Shown piece by piece: positions 1-7,845 of a DNA stretch of 64,000 bases; the first letter of the stretch is position 1, and each line of letters starts with the position of its first letter. The notes below the pieces were generated by a model, which searched no databases, was not told where the DNA came from, and saw nothing but the letters and a program-made list of their open reading frames with translations. Source of the stretch: Oceanispirochaeta sp963676905 (GTDB lineage: Bacteria > Spirochaetota > Spirochaetia > DSM-2461); the NCBI GenBank assembly GCA_963676905.2, contig CAXXVE010000001.1:3968001-4032000 (forward strand), read 5' to 3'. The position numbers and the translations under genes were made by a program.

Positions 1-1362
1 TACGGCCACACCGATTCCCATCATATTCTTGCCGCCGGCGACAAGTGATGTGCCCACCTGCCAGCAGGCATGCTTCAGAGCTTTCTTTACTGACTCATTC
101 TTTTTCCTGGCCATGTATATATTCTGTATAAAAATCAGCGCAGTCAGGGCCAGAATAGCTCTGAACGCAGCAAGGGCGGGAGAGTGTCTGAAAACGACAA
201 GCTCCACAATCAGGAAAAACAGGGGAATCAGAAAGTGGATACCTCTGATAAATGTATCCCAGAACCGGGGAAGATCCGCCTTGGGGATTCCTTCCAGCCC
301 CAGCTTGGAGGCTTCCAGATGGGTGATATACATCAGAGCAATATAGGATACAACAGCGGGAATAAAAGCCGCCTTGATAACATCCAGATACTGAAGGTTG
401 CAGTACTCGGCAATAATAAATGCCGCGGCACCCATAATGGGAGGCATAAGCTGGCCGTTTGTAGAACAGGCCACCTCTACAGCTCCCGCCTTGTGAGCCG
501 GGTAACCGACACTCTTCATAAGGGGAATTGTAAAGGTTCCGGTGGTAACTGTATTGGCAATACTGGAACCTGAAACCATACCTGTCAGACCGCTTGCCAG
601 AACAGCTGCCTTGGCGGGTCCGCCCTTGTAGCGTCCCAGAAGACTGAATGCCAGGTCGACAAAATATTTACCCGCTCCCGCCTTGTCCAGCATGGCGCCG
701 AAAAGAACAAAGAGGAATACAATCGTTGCCGATACATCCAGGGGAACACCATAGATTCCTTCGGTTGACATTGTAATCTGCCCTACAAATCTGTTGATGG
801 AAACCCCTTTGAATGCCAGTACGGCAGGCATATAGGGACCGAAAAAACTATAGAGCATAAAGATGATGGCTACGATGGGAAGTGCGGGACCGAGAGAACG
901 GCGCGCCGCCTCCAGAAGAAGCACAACAAGGGTAAATCCGAAGATAATATCCCTGGGAAGAGGGATACCCTGGCGGCTGCTGATTCCCACATAATCGAGG
1001 GCCAGATAGAGGGCCAGAAGGGTGGCTCCCACTGTTATAATTATATCAGCTACAGAGTAGCGATTGTTATTTGCAAAATAATTAAGAAAACGGTTTTTCT
1101 TGGATTTTTTGAACAAAGGATGGCTCAGATAAACCAGACAGATGGCGAAGGCAAGGTGAACCGCTCTTACAATAGTGCTTTCAAGCAGAACAAAGGATGA
1201 AATAGCCAGCTGGAAGATGGACCATGAAGCGGCAATGACAGGAACAACCCAGCGTCCAATAGGGCTTTCGACATTACGTGTTCCCCCCTCTGCTTCATCT
1301 ACAATCCTTTGAGCCTTATCGAGATCCGCATCGCTCTGCTGGTTTTCCAATTCTTTTAACAT
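1..1362 (-). CDS. TRAP transporter fused DctQM-type permease, TAXI family (partial)
   Basis: The reading frame runs off the left edge, so the C-terminus is missing; about 454 residues are visible. The start is the ATG at 1362, preceded by AGGAGCC. A hydrophilic N-terminus (about 45 residues) is followed by many hydrophobic helices. Glycine-rich stretches such as GSSIANTVTTGTF and STNGQLMPPIMGAAAF are typical of DctM-type large subunits fused to the small subunit, as in TAXI TRAP systems. It would import an organic acid or amino acid using an ion gradient, with the binding protein encoded just upstream on the same strand. The substrate cannot be read from sequence. Confidence 0.9.
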   Translation of the reverse strand, partial: MLKELENQQSDADLDKAQRIVDEAEGGTRNVESPIGRWVVPVIAASWSIFQLAISSFVLLESTIVRAVHLAFAICLVYLSHPLFKKSKKNRFLNYFANNNRYSVADIIITVGATLLALYLALDYVGISSRQGIPLPRDIIFGFTLVVLLLEAARRSLGPALPIVAIIFMLYSFFGPYMPAVLAFKGVSINRFVGQITMSTEGIYGVPLDVSATIVFLFVLFGAMLDKAGAGKYFVDLAFSLLGRYKGGPAKAAVLASGLTGMVSGSSIANTVTTGTFTIPLMKSVGYPAHKAGAVEVACSTNGQLMPPIMGAAAFIIAEYCNLQYLDVIKAAFIPAVVSYIALMYITHLEASKLGLEGIPKADLPRFWDTFIRGIHFLIPLFFLIVELVVFRHSPALAAFRAILALTALIFIQNIYMARKKNESVKKALKHACWQVGTSLVAGGKNMMGIGVAV

Positions 1363-1404
1363 TTAAAAAGGCTCCTTAAGACTATTCCCGCAAATCAGGG
1401 CGGG

Positions 1405-1432
1405 AAAAACCCCGGTCCTCTCGGACCAGGGG
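1405..1432 (-). terminator. Intercistronic hairpin between TRAP binding protein and permease
   Basis: A 9-bp stem (GGTCC/GGACC plus CCCC/GGGG with one bulged A) and a 4-nt loop, followed on the minus strand by five T residues. It lies between the binding-protein gene and the permease gene of one transcription unit. It probably lets the binding protein be made in excess by partial termination or by protecting the 3' end of the mRNA. Confidence 0.7.
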
Positions 1433-1473
1433 CTATTATTTTTTAAAATTCAGTTTTTATACAAAAAGAGATC

Positions 1474-2457
1474 TTATTTCAGACCAACTTCCTGAAAGTA
1501 TTTCATAGCACCGTCATGGAGAGGTGCGGAAAGACCTTCAAGCATGTTTTCTTTGGTAAGAACAGCAAATGCGGGGTGGAGAGTTTTGAACTCATCCAGG
1601 TTTTCAAAGATTTCCTTTGTAATGGCATAAACAACTTCGTCGGGAACATCTGCTGATGTACAGAAAGTGGCTTTTACACCGAATGTATCAACATTTCCGC
1701 TGTTTGTAGCCGCGGGATACTCGGCAACGGGGATGAAAGACTTAGCATAGTAGGGGTACTGAGCGAGGAGCTCATCAACCTCTGTAATAGGAACAAAGTG
1801 AGTCTTTCTGGCACCGGAAGTGGCTTCCTTGAAAGATCCGTTGGGGTGACCGACTGTATAGAAGTAGGCGTCGATTCTTCCGTCCTGCAGCATTTTTGCA
1901 GACTCGGAAGCCTTCAGGCTCTGTGCCTTGATATCTGTTTCCCAGTCGATTCCATAGGCTTCCATGATATCGATGGCATTTCCTCTCTGACCGGAACCGG
2001 GGTTTCCGATGTTGATGATCTTGCCCTTGATGTCTTCAAATGTCTCGATACCGGAATCATCGGCAGCAAGCAGAGTAACTGACTCGGGGTGAATAGCGAA
2101 AACGGCTCTCAGTTTATCCTGAGGTCCGGCTTCGGCCCAGTCAGCTGTTCCGTTGTAAGCCTGGTACTGTCTGTCAGACTGAACAACACCGAACTCAAGG
2201 TCACCTGACATAATGGCGTTTACATTGAATACTGATCCCCCTGTAGACTCTACAGTGGCTTTGATTCCGTACTCATCGTACTTCTGGTTAACCATTTTAC
2301 TGATAGCACCGCCAGTGGGGTAGTATACACCTGTTACACCGCCTGTACCGATTGTAACAAATGTTCTTTTGGGTGCTGATTCATCGCCCTGTCCGTTTGC
2401 AAACATAAAGCCTGCAGAGACAAGAAGAAGAATCGAAATGGTAAGTAACTTTTTCAT
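1474..2457 (-). CDS. TAXI family TRAP transporter solute-binding protein
   Basis: A 327-residue periplasmic protein with a clear signal peptide (MKKLLTISILLLVSAGFMFA), then NGQGDE, a junction common in spirochaete binding proteins. The mature start contains IGTGGVTGVYYPTGGAISKM, the conserved ligand-site region of TAXI proteins. An AGGAAAGA ribosome site precedes the ATG. It should capture the substrate for the permease encoded immediately downstream. TAXI proteins are often annotated as glutamate-binding or immunogenic proteins, but the ligand here is unknown. Confidence 0.92.
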   Translation of the reverse strand: MKKLLTISILLLVSAGFMFANGQGDESAPKRTFVTIGTGGVTGVYYPTGGAISKMVNQKYDEYGIKATVESTGGSVFNVNAIMSGDLEFGVVQSDRQYQAYNGTADWAEAGPQDKLRAVFAIHPESVTLLAADDSGIETFEDIKGKIINIGNPGSGQRGNAIDIMEAYGIDWETDIKAQSLKASESAKMLQDGRIDAYFYTVGHPNGSFKEATSGARKTHFVPITEVDELLAQYPYYAKSFIPVAEYPAATNSGNVDTFGVKATFCTSADVPDEVVYAITKEIFENLDEFKTLHPAFAVLTKENMLEGLSAPLHDGAMKYFQEVGLK

Positions 2458-2554
2458 TTATCTTTCCTCCAAATAAATTAATACATATTAATCATGCCGA
2501 TAATGGCAGTAATCCCAAACGTTAGACGCAAAATGCTATTTCGGACGTCGGAGA

Positions 2555-2601
2555 GATCCCTGAATGAGGGATCAATTTTTTATATGGCGGGATCAATGTC
2601 C
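2555..2601. promoter_or_regulatory. Candidate operator upstream of the TRAP genes
   Basis: A perfect inverted repeat GATCCCT-N5-AGGGATC (2555-2573) is followed by a second copy of GGGATCAAT (2589-2597) exactly 21 bp after the first (2568-2576). The second copy itself forms GGGA-N6-TCCC (2589-2602). Half-sites of one motif spaced by two helical turns suggest binding of a dimeric regulator. It lies about 100 bp upstream of the TRAP binding-protein start. The regulator is not identified. Confidence 0.4.
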
Positions 2602-2857
2602 CTATACAGTTTATCTGTCGACAGAAGCTGTCTTTAATCAGCGTTACGCAATAGAACTGCTGCTGATAATAAGTTAAGAATTGATGAACCGACAACCGTA
2701 ACGATTATCGATATTTATACAAAAAATATTACATTATCTTTATTCATTGATCAAGGACATCTGTTAAAAATCTTTTCCGTCCCTGAAGCCGCTTATTATA
2801 TATTCCCATAAAAGTATTTTTTTTCACTCGGGTCTGCACTGTTTTGCATGTTTAACA

Positions 2858-2886
2858 TTGAAACTGTTGGATTTTATCTATAAAAT
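2858..2886 (+). promoter_or_regulatory. Promoter of the DRTGG protein gene
   Basis: TTGAAA (2858-2863), a 17-bp spacer and TAAAAT (2881-2886) form a good sigma-70-type promoter. Transcription would begin near 2893, 16 nt before the chosen ATG at 2909. The rest of the 2458-2908 gap is A+T-rich and holds only this promoter and the operator-like repeats near 2555-2602; no gene is seen in it. Confidence 0.55.
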
Positions 2887-2908
2887 AATATCTGTATCAG
2901 GAGAGGGA

Positions 2909-3250
2909 ATGAAATTAACAGAGATAATGAAATTGACAGACGCCGAACTGCTTTGCGGCGATGCGGAATCCCAGGATTACAAGAACGCCTTCAGCTCCGA
3001 TCTGATGAGTGATGTCCTGACCAACGAGGCGGATGAAGCATTTCTGATCACAGGACTGGTCAATGTCCAGGCCATACGGACTGCAGAGATGGCCGATATC
3101 AGCTGTATCCTCTTTGTCAGAGGCAAAGAGATTCCCCCCAACATGATCCGTCTTGCAGAGGAGAGCGATATCACACTCCTGAGAACAAAACACACAATGT
3201 TCTGGGTTTGCGGAGTCCTCTATCAGGCAGGAATCGTTCCGGTTTACTGA
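2909..3250 (+). CDS. Stand-alone DRTGG domain protein
   Basis: A 113-residue protein that is essentially a single DRTGG domain, with the typical core FLITGLVNVQAIRTAEMADI followed by a CILFVRG segment. DRTGG domains accompany CBS domains or occur alone in clostridia, thermotogae and spirochaetes; a nucleotide-sensing role has been suggested, but function is unsettled. The ATG at 2909 is chosen because AGGAGAGG precedes it. The longer in-frame TTG start at 2858 falls inside the -35 box. It is a single-gene unit convergent with the dus gene. Confidence 0.75.
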   Translation: MKLTEIMKLTDAELLCGDAESQDYKNAFSSDLMSDVLTNEADEAFLITGLVNVQAIRTAEMADISCILFVRGKEIPPNMIRLAEESDITLLRTKHTMFWVCGVLYQAGIVPVY

Positions 3251-3259
3251 TTTACTGTT

Positions 3260-4234
3260 TCAGCTGTCCAGAAAATCGTAGATTTCACTTTTAAGACAGT
3301 TCCATTCCTCGACAGTTTTTATCCTCAAAAGCCGCTCTCTGAATGAGGGAGCCATGGAATCTGAAGAGAAGCTGTAGAGCAGAATACCCTTCAGATAATT
3401 GATAAGGGCAATTTCCCTGTGAAAACGGCTCTCCATCCTTAAAATAAGATCATCAAGAAAGTATCTGAATTCCCTCTGTCTGAGGGGATGGCCCCCGGGG
3501 TTCGGGCTGTTTGAGCCTTCACCGTCCAGGAAGTCCTTTATGCATGCGGGCAGAAAAGGGTCAGCCAGCACTCCCCTGCCCAGCATCCACTGATCCACTG
3601 AGGGGAAGCGTTTTTTCAGTGCAAGAAAATCTTCAAGAGTATTGATGTCGCCGTTATAGCAGACAGGCTTTCCGTAGAGTTCCAGGGCCCGCTCAAATCC
3701 AACCAGATCCACCTCTCCCCTGTACATCTGATCTCCAGTGCGGGGATGAACAGTCAGGGACACAAGAGGAATATTGCGAAGTTCGGGAAGAAGGGCGTAC
3801 CCCTCTTCGGGGCTTGTGAGTCCAAGACGCATTTTAATAGAGATGCCTATACTGCTGACGGACATGACAGAATCAAGAATCTTAAGTATTTTCGAAGTAT
3901 CAGGGAGCAGGCCTGAGCCCTTTCCCTTGCGGATCACCCCCCTGCTGGGACAGCCCAGGTTCCAGTTTACTTCGTCATACCCCGCCCGTTCCAGGGACTT
4001 CACAGCTGTAATAAAGGCGCTCTCTTCTGAGAGCAGGAGTTGAGGAATCTCTTTGACCTTTGATACCCCGGGAAGGGCAACATCGGAAAATGTGCGCAGG
4101 GGAACCCGTTTTACTCTATCGGGAACAGGGAGAAAAGGCGTCAGCGCCGAATCAAGACCCCGGAAGTGATCATAATAGCAGCTCCGGAAGGTCCCGTCGG
4201 TGACACCCTCCAGAGGAGCCATTATAAGTTTCAA
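3260..4234 (-). CDS. tRNA-dihydrouridine synthase
   Basis: A 324-residue flavoenzyme of the Dus family, which reduces specific uridines in the tRNA D-loop. Visible family features are the N-terminal MAPLEGVTD, the catalytic segment WNLGCPS with its cysteine, KMRLGL, the TVHPRT motif, YNGDI and a MLGRGVLADP phosphate-binding region. A TTG start overlaps the TGA stop of the upstream HD-GYP gene, so the two are translationally coupled. I cannot assign DusA, DusB or DusC. Confidence 0.9.
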   Translation of the reverse strand: MKLIMAPLEGVTDGTFRSCYYDHFRGLDSALTPFLPVPDRVKRVPLRTFSDVALPGVSKVKEIPQLLLSEESAFITAVKSLERAGYDEVNWNLGCPSRGVIRKGKGSGLLPDTSKILKILDSVMSVSSIGISIKMRLGLTSPEEGYALLPELRNIPLVSLTVHPRTGDQMYRGEVDLVGFERALELYGKPVCYNGDINTLEDFLALKKRFPSVDQWMLGRGVLADPFLPACIKDFLDGEGSNSPNPGGHPLRQREFRYFLDDLILRMESRFHREIALINYLKGILLYSFSSDSMAPSFRERLLRIKTVEEWNCLKSEIYDFLDS

Positions 4235-5448
4235 TGCTCTTCCTGGTCCGGGTATTTCCGCTGTATCTGTTTTAAGATGGGTAGGATCTCAAAGAAGATC
4301 TCCACAAGTTCGGGATCAAACTTGGTTCCCGAACAGACTCTGATCTCTTTCAGAACATCCTCTTCCGTCCAGGCGTCCTTATAGACCCTTCGGGAACTCA
4401 AAGCATCAAAGACATCGGCAAGCGAGACGATCCGTGCATAAAGAGGAATTTCCTTCCCTTTCAGCCCTTCACCTGTGCCGAGGATCTCTTCGGGTCCGGC
4501 CTCTTTCCAGCCGACCTTGCCCGGATAGCCTGTGCCGTCCCAGTTCTCATGATGGCTTATGGCGATCTCCAGGGCGATGCTGTCCAGATCGGACTCCTTG
4601 TCAGCGAAGAGCCTGGCTCCCACATATGTATGAGACTTCATAATCTCATACTCTTCATCATTAAAGCGTCCCGGTTTCTTCAGAATAAGGTCTGAAATAC
4701 CGACTTTGCCCACATCGTGAAGCATTGCGGCCATCCTCAGGGTGTCCTTCTGCTTCTGAAGAGTATCCTCCTCGATATGTCTCCGCCGGGCCCAGGCTTC
4801 ATAGATCTCACAGGAGTAGGACCCCACACGGTTAACATGGGCTCCGGTCTCTTTGGGGTCCCGCAGCTCGGCCATCTGAATCATCCTCAGAAGGAGAGTA
4901 CGGGTCATCCGGGCCCTCTGGAGCGCTACTGTTGCGGTACTTGCAAAGTGAAGGACAAAGGGCTCGTCGGACTTCTTGAAGGTGACGACTCCCTTGGGGC
5001 CCCGGGCATTGAGCAGCTGCAGAACACCCAGAAGGTCTCCCTGGTTTGTCACAAGGGGAAAAGTCAGGGACGAGACTGTTTTGTAACCCGATACTTCATC
5101 GTAATGGGTATTGAAGCTGAAGGGCATATCCTCGGGGATATTGTACATATCCGGAATATTCAGATGGGAGGAGTGAGCCGCCACATAACCTGAAATAGTT
5201 CTTTCATTGATAGGTATACTGAAGATGGCAAAAGGAAGCTTCTGCCCCTCGGCCAGTTTTTGCTGGAGAGTGTCGTTCTGTGCGTATTTTATCTCGAGCT
5301 CATCTCCGTTTTTAATGTAGATGGACCCGGCATCGGCATTTACAGCCTCACGGGCATAAAAGAGAATACGCTCAAGCAGAATATCAAGGTCCTGAATTTT
5401 ATTCAGATCCTTGTCAATCTGCAGTATTTTTTTCATCTGGTTGGTCAT
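4231..5448 (-). CDS. GAF and HD-GYP domain protein, probable cyclic-di-GMP phosphodiesterase
   Basis: A 405-residue cytoplasmic protein. An N-terminal GAF domain (about residues 20-175) is followed by an HD-GYP domain (about 185-390). The HD pair is in MLHDVGKVGI and the GYP signature in HHENWDGTGYP, so metal ligands and the GYP motif are intact and hydrolysis of cyclic di-GMP is likely. The GAF domain would sense an unknown small molecule. It is coupled to dus. It is one of several cyclic-di-GMP proteins in the window and could lower the signal for the Pel locus 6 kb away. Confidence 0.88.
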   Translation of the reverse strand: MTNQMKKILQIDKDLNKIQDLDILLERILFYAREAVNADAGSIYIKNGDELEIKYAQNDTLQQKLAEGQKLPFAIFSIPINERTISGYVAAHSSHLNIPDMYNIPEDMPFSFNTHYDEVSGYKTVSSLTFPLVTNQGDLLGVLQLLNARGPKGVVTFKKSDEPFVLHFASTATVALQRARMTRTLLLRMIQMAELRDPKETGAHVNRVGSYSCEIYEAWARRRHIEEDTLQKQKDTLRMAAMLHDVGKVGISDLILKKPGRFNDEEYEIMKSHTYVGARLFADKESDLDSIALEIAISHHENWDGTGYPGKVGWKEAGPEEILGTGEGLKGKEIPLYARIVSLADVFDALSSRRVYKDAWTEEDVLKEIRVCSGTKFDPELVEIFFEILPILKQIQRKYPDQEEH

Positions 5449-5485
5449 AGTATTCCCATTCTTTCCGGGTTAAACTCCCTTGTAA

Positions 5486-5767
5486 TCAGACTTCAAAATC
5501 CACAACGTGTCTTGAAACGACCTTCAGGCCGACCAGTTTTTTAACTTCCCCGTGAACAGGGTCATCCTGATATGCGTCCAGATCCTCTCTGCTGTTGTGT
5601 GTTGAAATCAGTACAAGATCACAGGAAGCATCTGAGGGGTTGTAGTTAATACCGCTTTCCACATCAACCATGGAGGGAACCCTTCCCTTCATTGCGTCAA
5701 TAGCAGCCTTCAGCTCCTCTGCATCAGCCTTGTCCTTCAAGTTCCACATTACTATATGTTTAACCAT
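5486..5767 (-). CDS. Dabb family stress-responsive A/B-barrel domain protein
   Basis: A 93-residue single-domain protein. It begins MVKHIVMWNLKD and contains DLVLISTHNSREDLDAYQDDPVH and a C-terminal VVSRHVVDFE strand, all typical of the Dabb ferredoxin-like fold. AGGAGAGA precedes the ATG. Family members form dimeric barrels; bacterial roles are mostly unknown. It lies between the Gfo/Idh oxidoreductase and the HD-GYP gene on the same strand. Confidence 0.85.
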   Translation of the reverse strand: MVKHIVMWNLKDKADAEELKAAIDAMKGRVPSMVDVESGINYNPSDASCDLVLISTHNSREDLDAYQDDPVHGEVKKLVGLKVVSRHVVDFEV

Positions 5768-5862
5768 TTTCTCTCTCCTATAATATTAAAGCGTTTTTTA
5801 GATATTACAAACTTAACTGCAAAGACTGCATTTATCAATCCGTCAATAGTAAATTACTCATA

Positions 5863-6861
5863 TTACACCTTTTCCCAGCTGCCGCTTTTACCGGCTCTGA
5901 AGATTGCCTCAAGAACCTTCATATTCTGCAGGGCATCCTCAAGGGGTACATGATTTTCCTGCTCTCCCCGCAGGGTTCTTACAAATGATTCCGCCTGCAG
6001 GGTGTACTGGTCGCAAACGGGAATCTCAATAATCTTCTGGTCATCGGGATAGAATCCGCCCTCCCCTTTAAAGAGGCGGCAGCCCTTGTCAGGAGGAGCA
6101 TTGAAGGGAATTTCAACCTCTATGCGTCCCTCGGTTCCGAAAATATTCATTCTCTGATGGGGAACCAGCTGGGTTCCGACTGTAAAGGAAGCCTGGCCTG
6201 AAGGGAAATCCATAAGAACTGATGCAAGCCTGTCGACTCCCGTCTCGGGATCATGCTCAAGAACTGAAGCCACACGAACCGGTTCCTCTCCGTAGATAAA
6301 CCTTGTGGTTGTCACAGGGTAGCAGCCGATATCAAGAATTGCTCCTCCCCCTGCCTCTTTGATGTTACGGATATTGGACTTGTCCACATTGTAGTAGCTG
6401 AAAAAGCCCTGTACAGCGGAAACCTTTCCTATATGGCCTTCCTTGACAAGATCCCGGGCCTTCAGCCACTGGGGATGGTACCGGACCATAAAAGCTTCGC
6501 TCACTGTAAGCCCGGTTTTGTCACGAAGTTTTATAAGCTCCTTGATTTCCGCGGAGTCCAGAGCGAGGGGTTTTTCGCAGAGAACATGCTTTCCCGCCTC
6601 CATGGCTTTGATGGTCCACTCTATATGCATATGATTGGGCAGAGGATTGTAAATGGCCTCTACCTCGGGATTGTCCAGAAGCTCCTGATAGGAGGAGCAG
6701 GCTACGGGAATGCCGAGCTTATCGGCCGCTTTCTGCGCACTTCCGGCACTTCTTGATGCAATGGCATATACCTCGCCATTCACCGCTTTCTGTATTGCCG
6801 GCAGCACTTTTGCCATTCCGATATTTGCTGTACTGAGGACTCCCCACTTAACTTTCTTCAC
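5863..6861 (-). CDS. Gfo/Idh/MocA family NAD(P)-dependent oxidoreductase
   Basis: A 332-residue sugar-type dehydrogenase. The N-terminal Rossmann fold begins KVKWGVLSTANIGMAKVLPA, and the family EKP motif is in GKHVLCEKPLAL. The C-terminal substrate domain contains GGGAILDIGCYPV. A GTG start is supported by GGGAGG 5 nt upstream. Members oxidise or reduce sugars, inositols or related polyols; the substrate here is not predictable, and the neighbours give no pathway. Confidence 0.9.
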   Translation of the reverse strand: MKKVKWGVLSTANIGMAKVLPAIQKAVNGEVYAIASRSAGSAQKAADKLGIPVACSSYQELLDNPEVEAIYNPLPNHMHIEWTIKAMEAGKHVLCEKPLALDSAEIKELIKLRDKTGLTVSEAFMVRYHPQWLKARDLVKEGHIGKVSAVQGFFSYYNVDKSNIRNIKEAGGGAILDIGCYPVTTTRFIYGEEPVRVASVLEHDPETGVDRLASVLMDFPSGQASFTVGTQLVPHQRMNIFGTEGRIEVEIPFNAPPDKGCRLFKGEGGFYPDDQKIIEIPVCDQYTLQAESFVRTLRGEQENHVPLEDALQNMKVLEAIFRAGKSGSWEKV

Positions 6862-6877
6862 TTAATTCCTCCCTGAT

Positions 6878-6907
6878 TTGTAGATCAGCACTGTTTTTAT
6901 CTATAAT
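6878..6907 (+). promoter_or_regulatory. Possible promoter for the HDOD gene
   Basis: TTGTAG (6878-6883), 18 bp and TATAAT (6902-6907) precede the HDOD gene. A second TATAAT (6939-6944) lies only 4 bp before the ATG at 6949, which has no Shine-Dalgarno sequence. Confidence 0.35.
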
Positions 6908-6948
6908 AATAGTCAATCAATCACTGAAATGCTTCGATTATAATAACA

Positions 6949-7800
6949 ATGGATCAATTTGAAAAGTTTTTAAAAACAATTCCGGTCATGCCGGATGTTG
7001 CGACAAAGATTCTCACCTTCGCCGAAGATCTTGATGAAGTCAGCTTCAGCGAGCTGGAGTCCCTTATAAGTATGGACCCCGGCCTCACGGCAAAGATACT
7101 GAGAGTTGCCAATTCAGCCCTCTATGCCAGACAGCAGCAGATCTCCCGCCTGCAGACAGCCATATCGCTAATGGGATTCAAGGCGATTAAGAGCCTTGTC
7201 ATGCTGCTTACAGCTTCCAATATGTTCTCTGTCAAAACGGTATCACCCTTCTACAGATACTTCTGGCAGCACTCCCTTGTAACAGCCTTTATAGCCCAGA
7301 AACTCTGTGACATCTCGGGTAACACAAGAATCAGGGAGGAGTGTTTTCTTGCAGGGCTGCTCCATGACATTGGACAGATGAGTCTTGTGGAAAACGGCAG
7401 CACTTCCTACGACGGAATGATGGAATTTATGAATCTGAACGAAGACAGGACATGCGAAAAGGAGAGAGAAATCTTCGGCATGGATCACAGAGTACTGGGA
7501 CGCAGAATAATGGAGAGCTGGAATTTTCCCTCTATCTACTGCGATGCGGCAGGAGAACACGGTTCCAAAAATATCCAGTCTCCCCACAAGGAACTGATAA
7601 CCTATGTATCCATCGCCGATATTCTCACTTCAGTTCTTCATGAAATAGGGTTTTCCGCGGAAACAGAAGAGCATCTGACACCCTATCTGAAGTACTCGGG
7701 AATACGCCTGGATCAGTTGAAATACTTTCAGGAGAGCTTTATGACAGAGCTCAAGAGCAATCCCCTCTTCCAGGAGTGCAAGAGCCTCTTCAGGGTCTGA
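6949..7800 (+). CDS. HDOD domain signalling protein
   Basis: A 283-residue protein consisting mainly of an HDOD domain (about 10-210), a non-catalytic or degenerate relative of HD phosphohydrolases. The start has the typical KTIPVMPDVATKIL, followed by ISMDPGLTAKILRVANSALY and GLLHDIGQMSL. HDOD proteins act in regulatory cascades, often in organisms rich in cyclic di-GMP. No other domain is visible. The gene is divergent from the oxidoreductase and convergent with the PelB-like gene. Its ATG has no visible ribosome-binding site. Confidence 0.88.
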   Translation: MDQFEKFLKTIPVMPDVATKILTFAEDLDEVSFSELESLISMDPGLTAKILRVANSALYARQQQISRLQTAISLMGFKAIKSLVMLLTASNMFSVKTVSPFYRYFWQHSLVTAFIAQKLCDISGNTRIREECFLAGLLHDIGQMSLVENGSTSYDGMMEFMNLNEDRTCEKEREIFGMDHRVLGRRIMESWNFPSIYCDAAGEHGSKNIQSPHKELITYVSIADILTSVLHEIGFSAETEEHLTPYLKYSGIRLDQLKYFQESFMTELKSNPLFQECKSLFRV

Positions 7801-7808
7801 TCAGAGCA

Positions 7809-7836
7809 CCCGGCAGAATCAAACACTTCCGCCGGG
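7809..7836. terminator. Hairpin between convergent HDOD and PelB-like genes
   Basis: CCCGGC (7809-7814) pairs with GCCGGG (7831-7836) across a 16-nt loop, between two convergent stop codons 45 bp apart. No strong T-run follows on either strand, so it is at best a weak or shared terminator. Confidence 0.3.
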
Positions 7837-7845
7837 AACCTGATT

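Noticed and set aside
2858..2908. Extended start of the DRTGG protein
   Set aside because: The TTG start falls in the -35 box; the ATG at 2909 has a good ribosome site.
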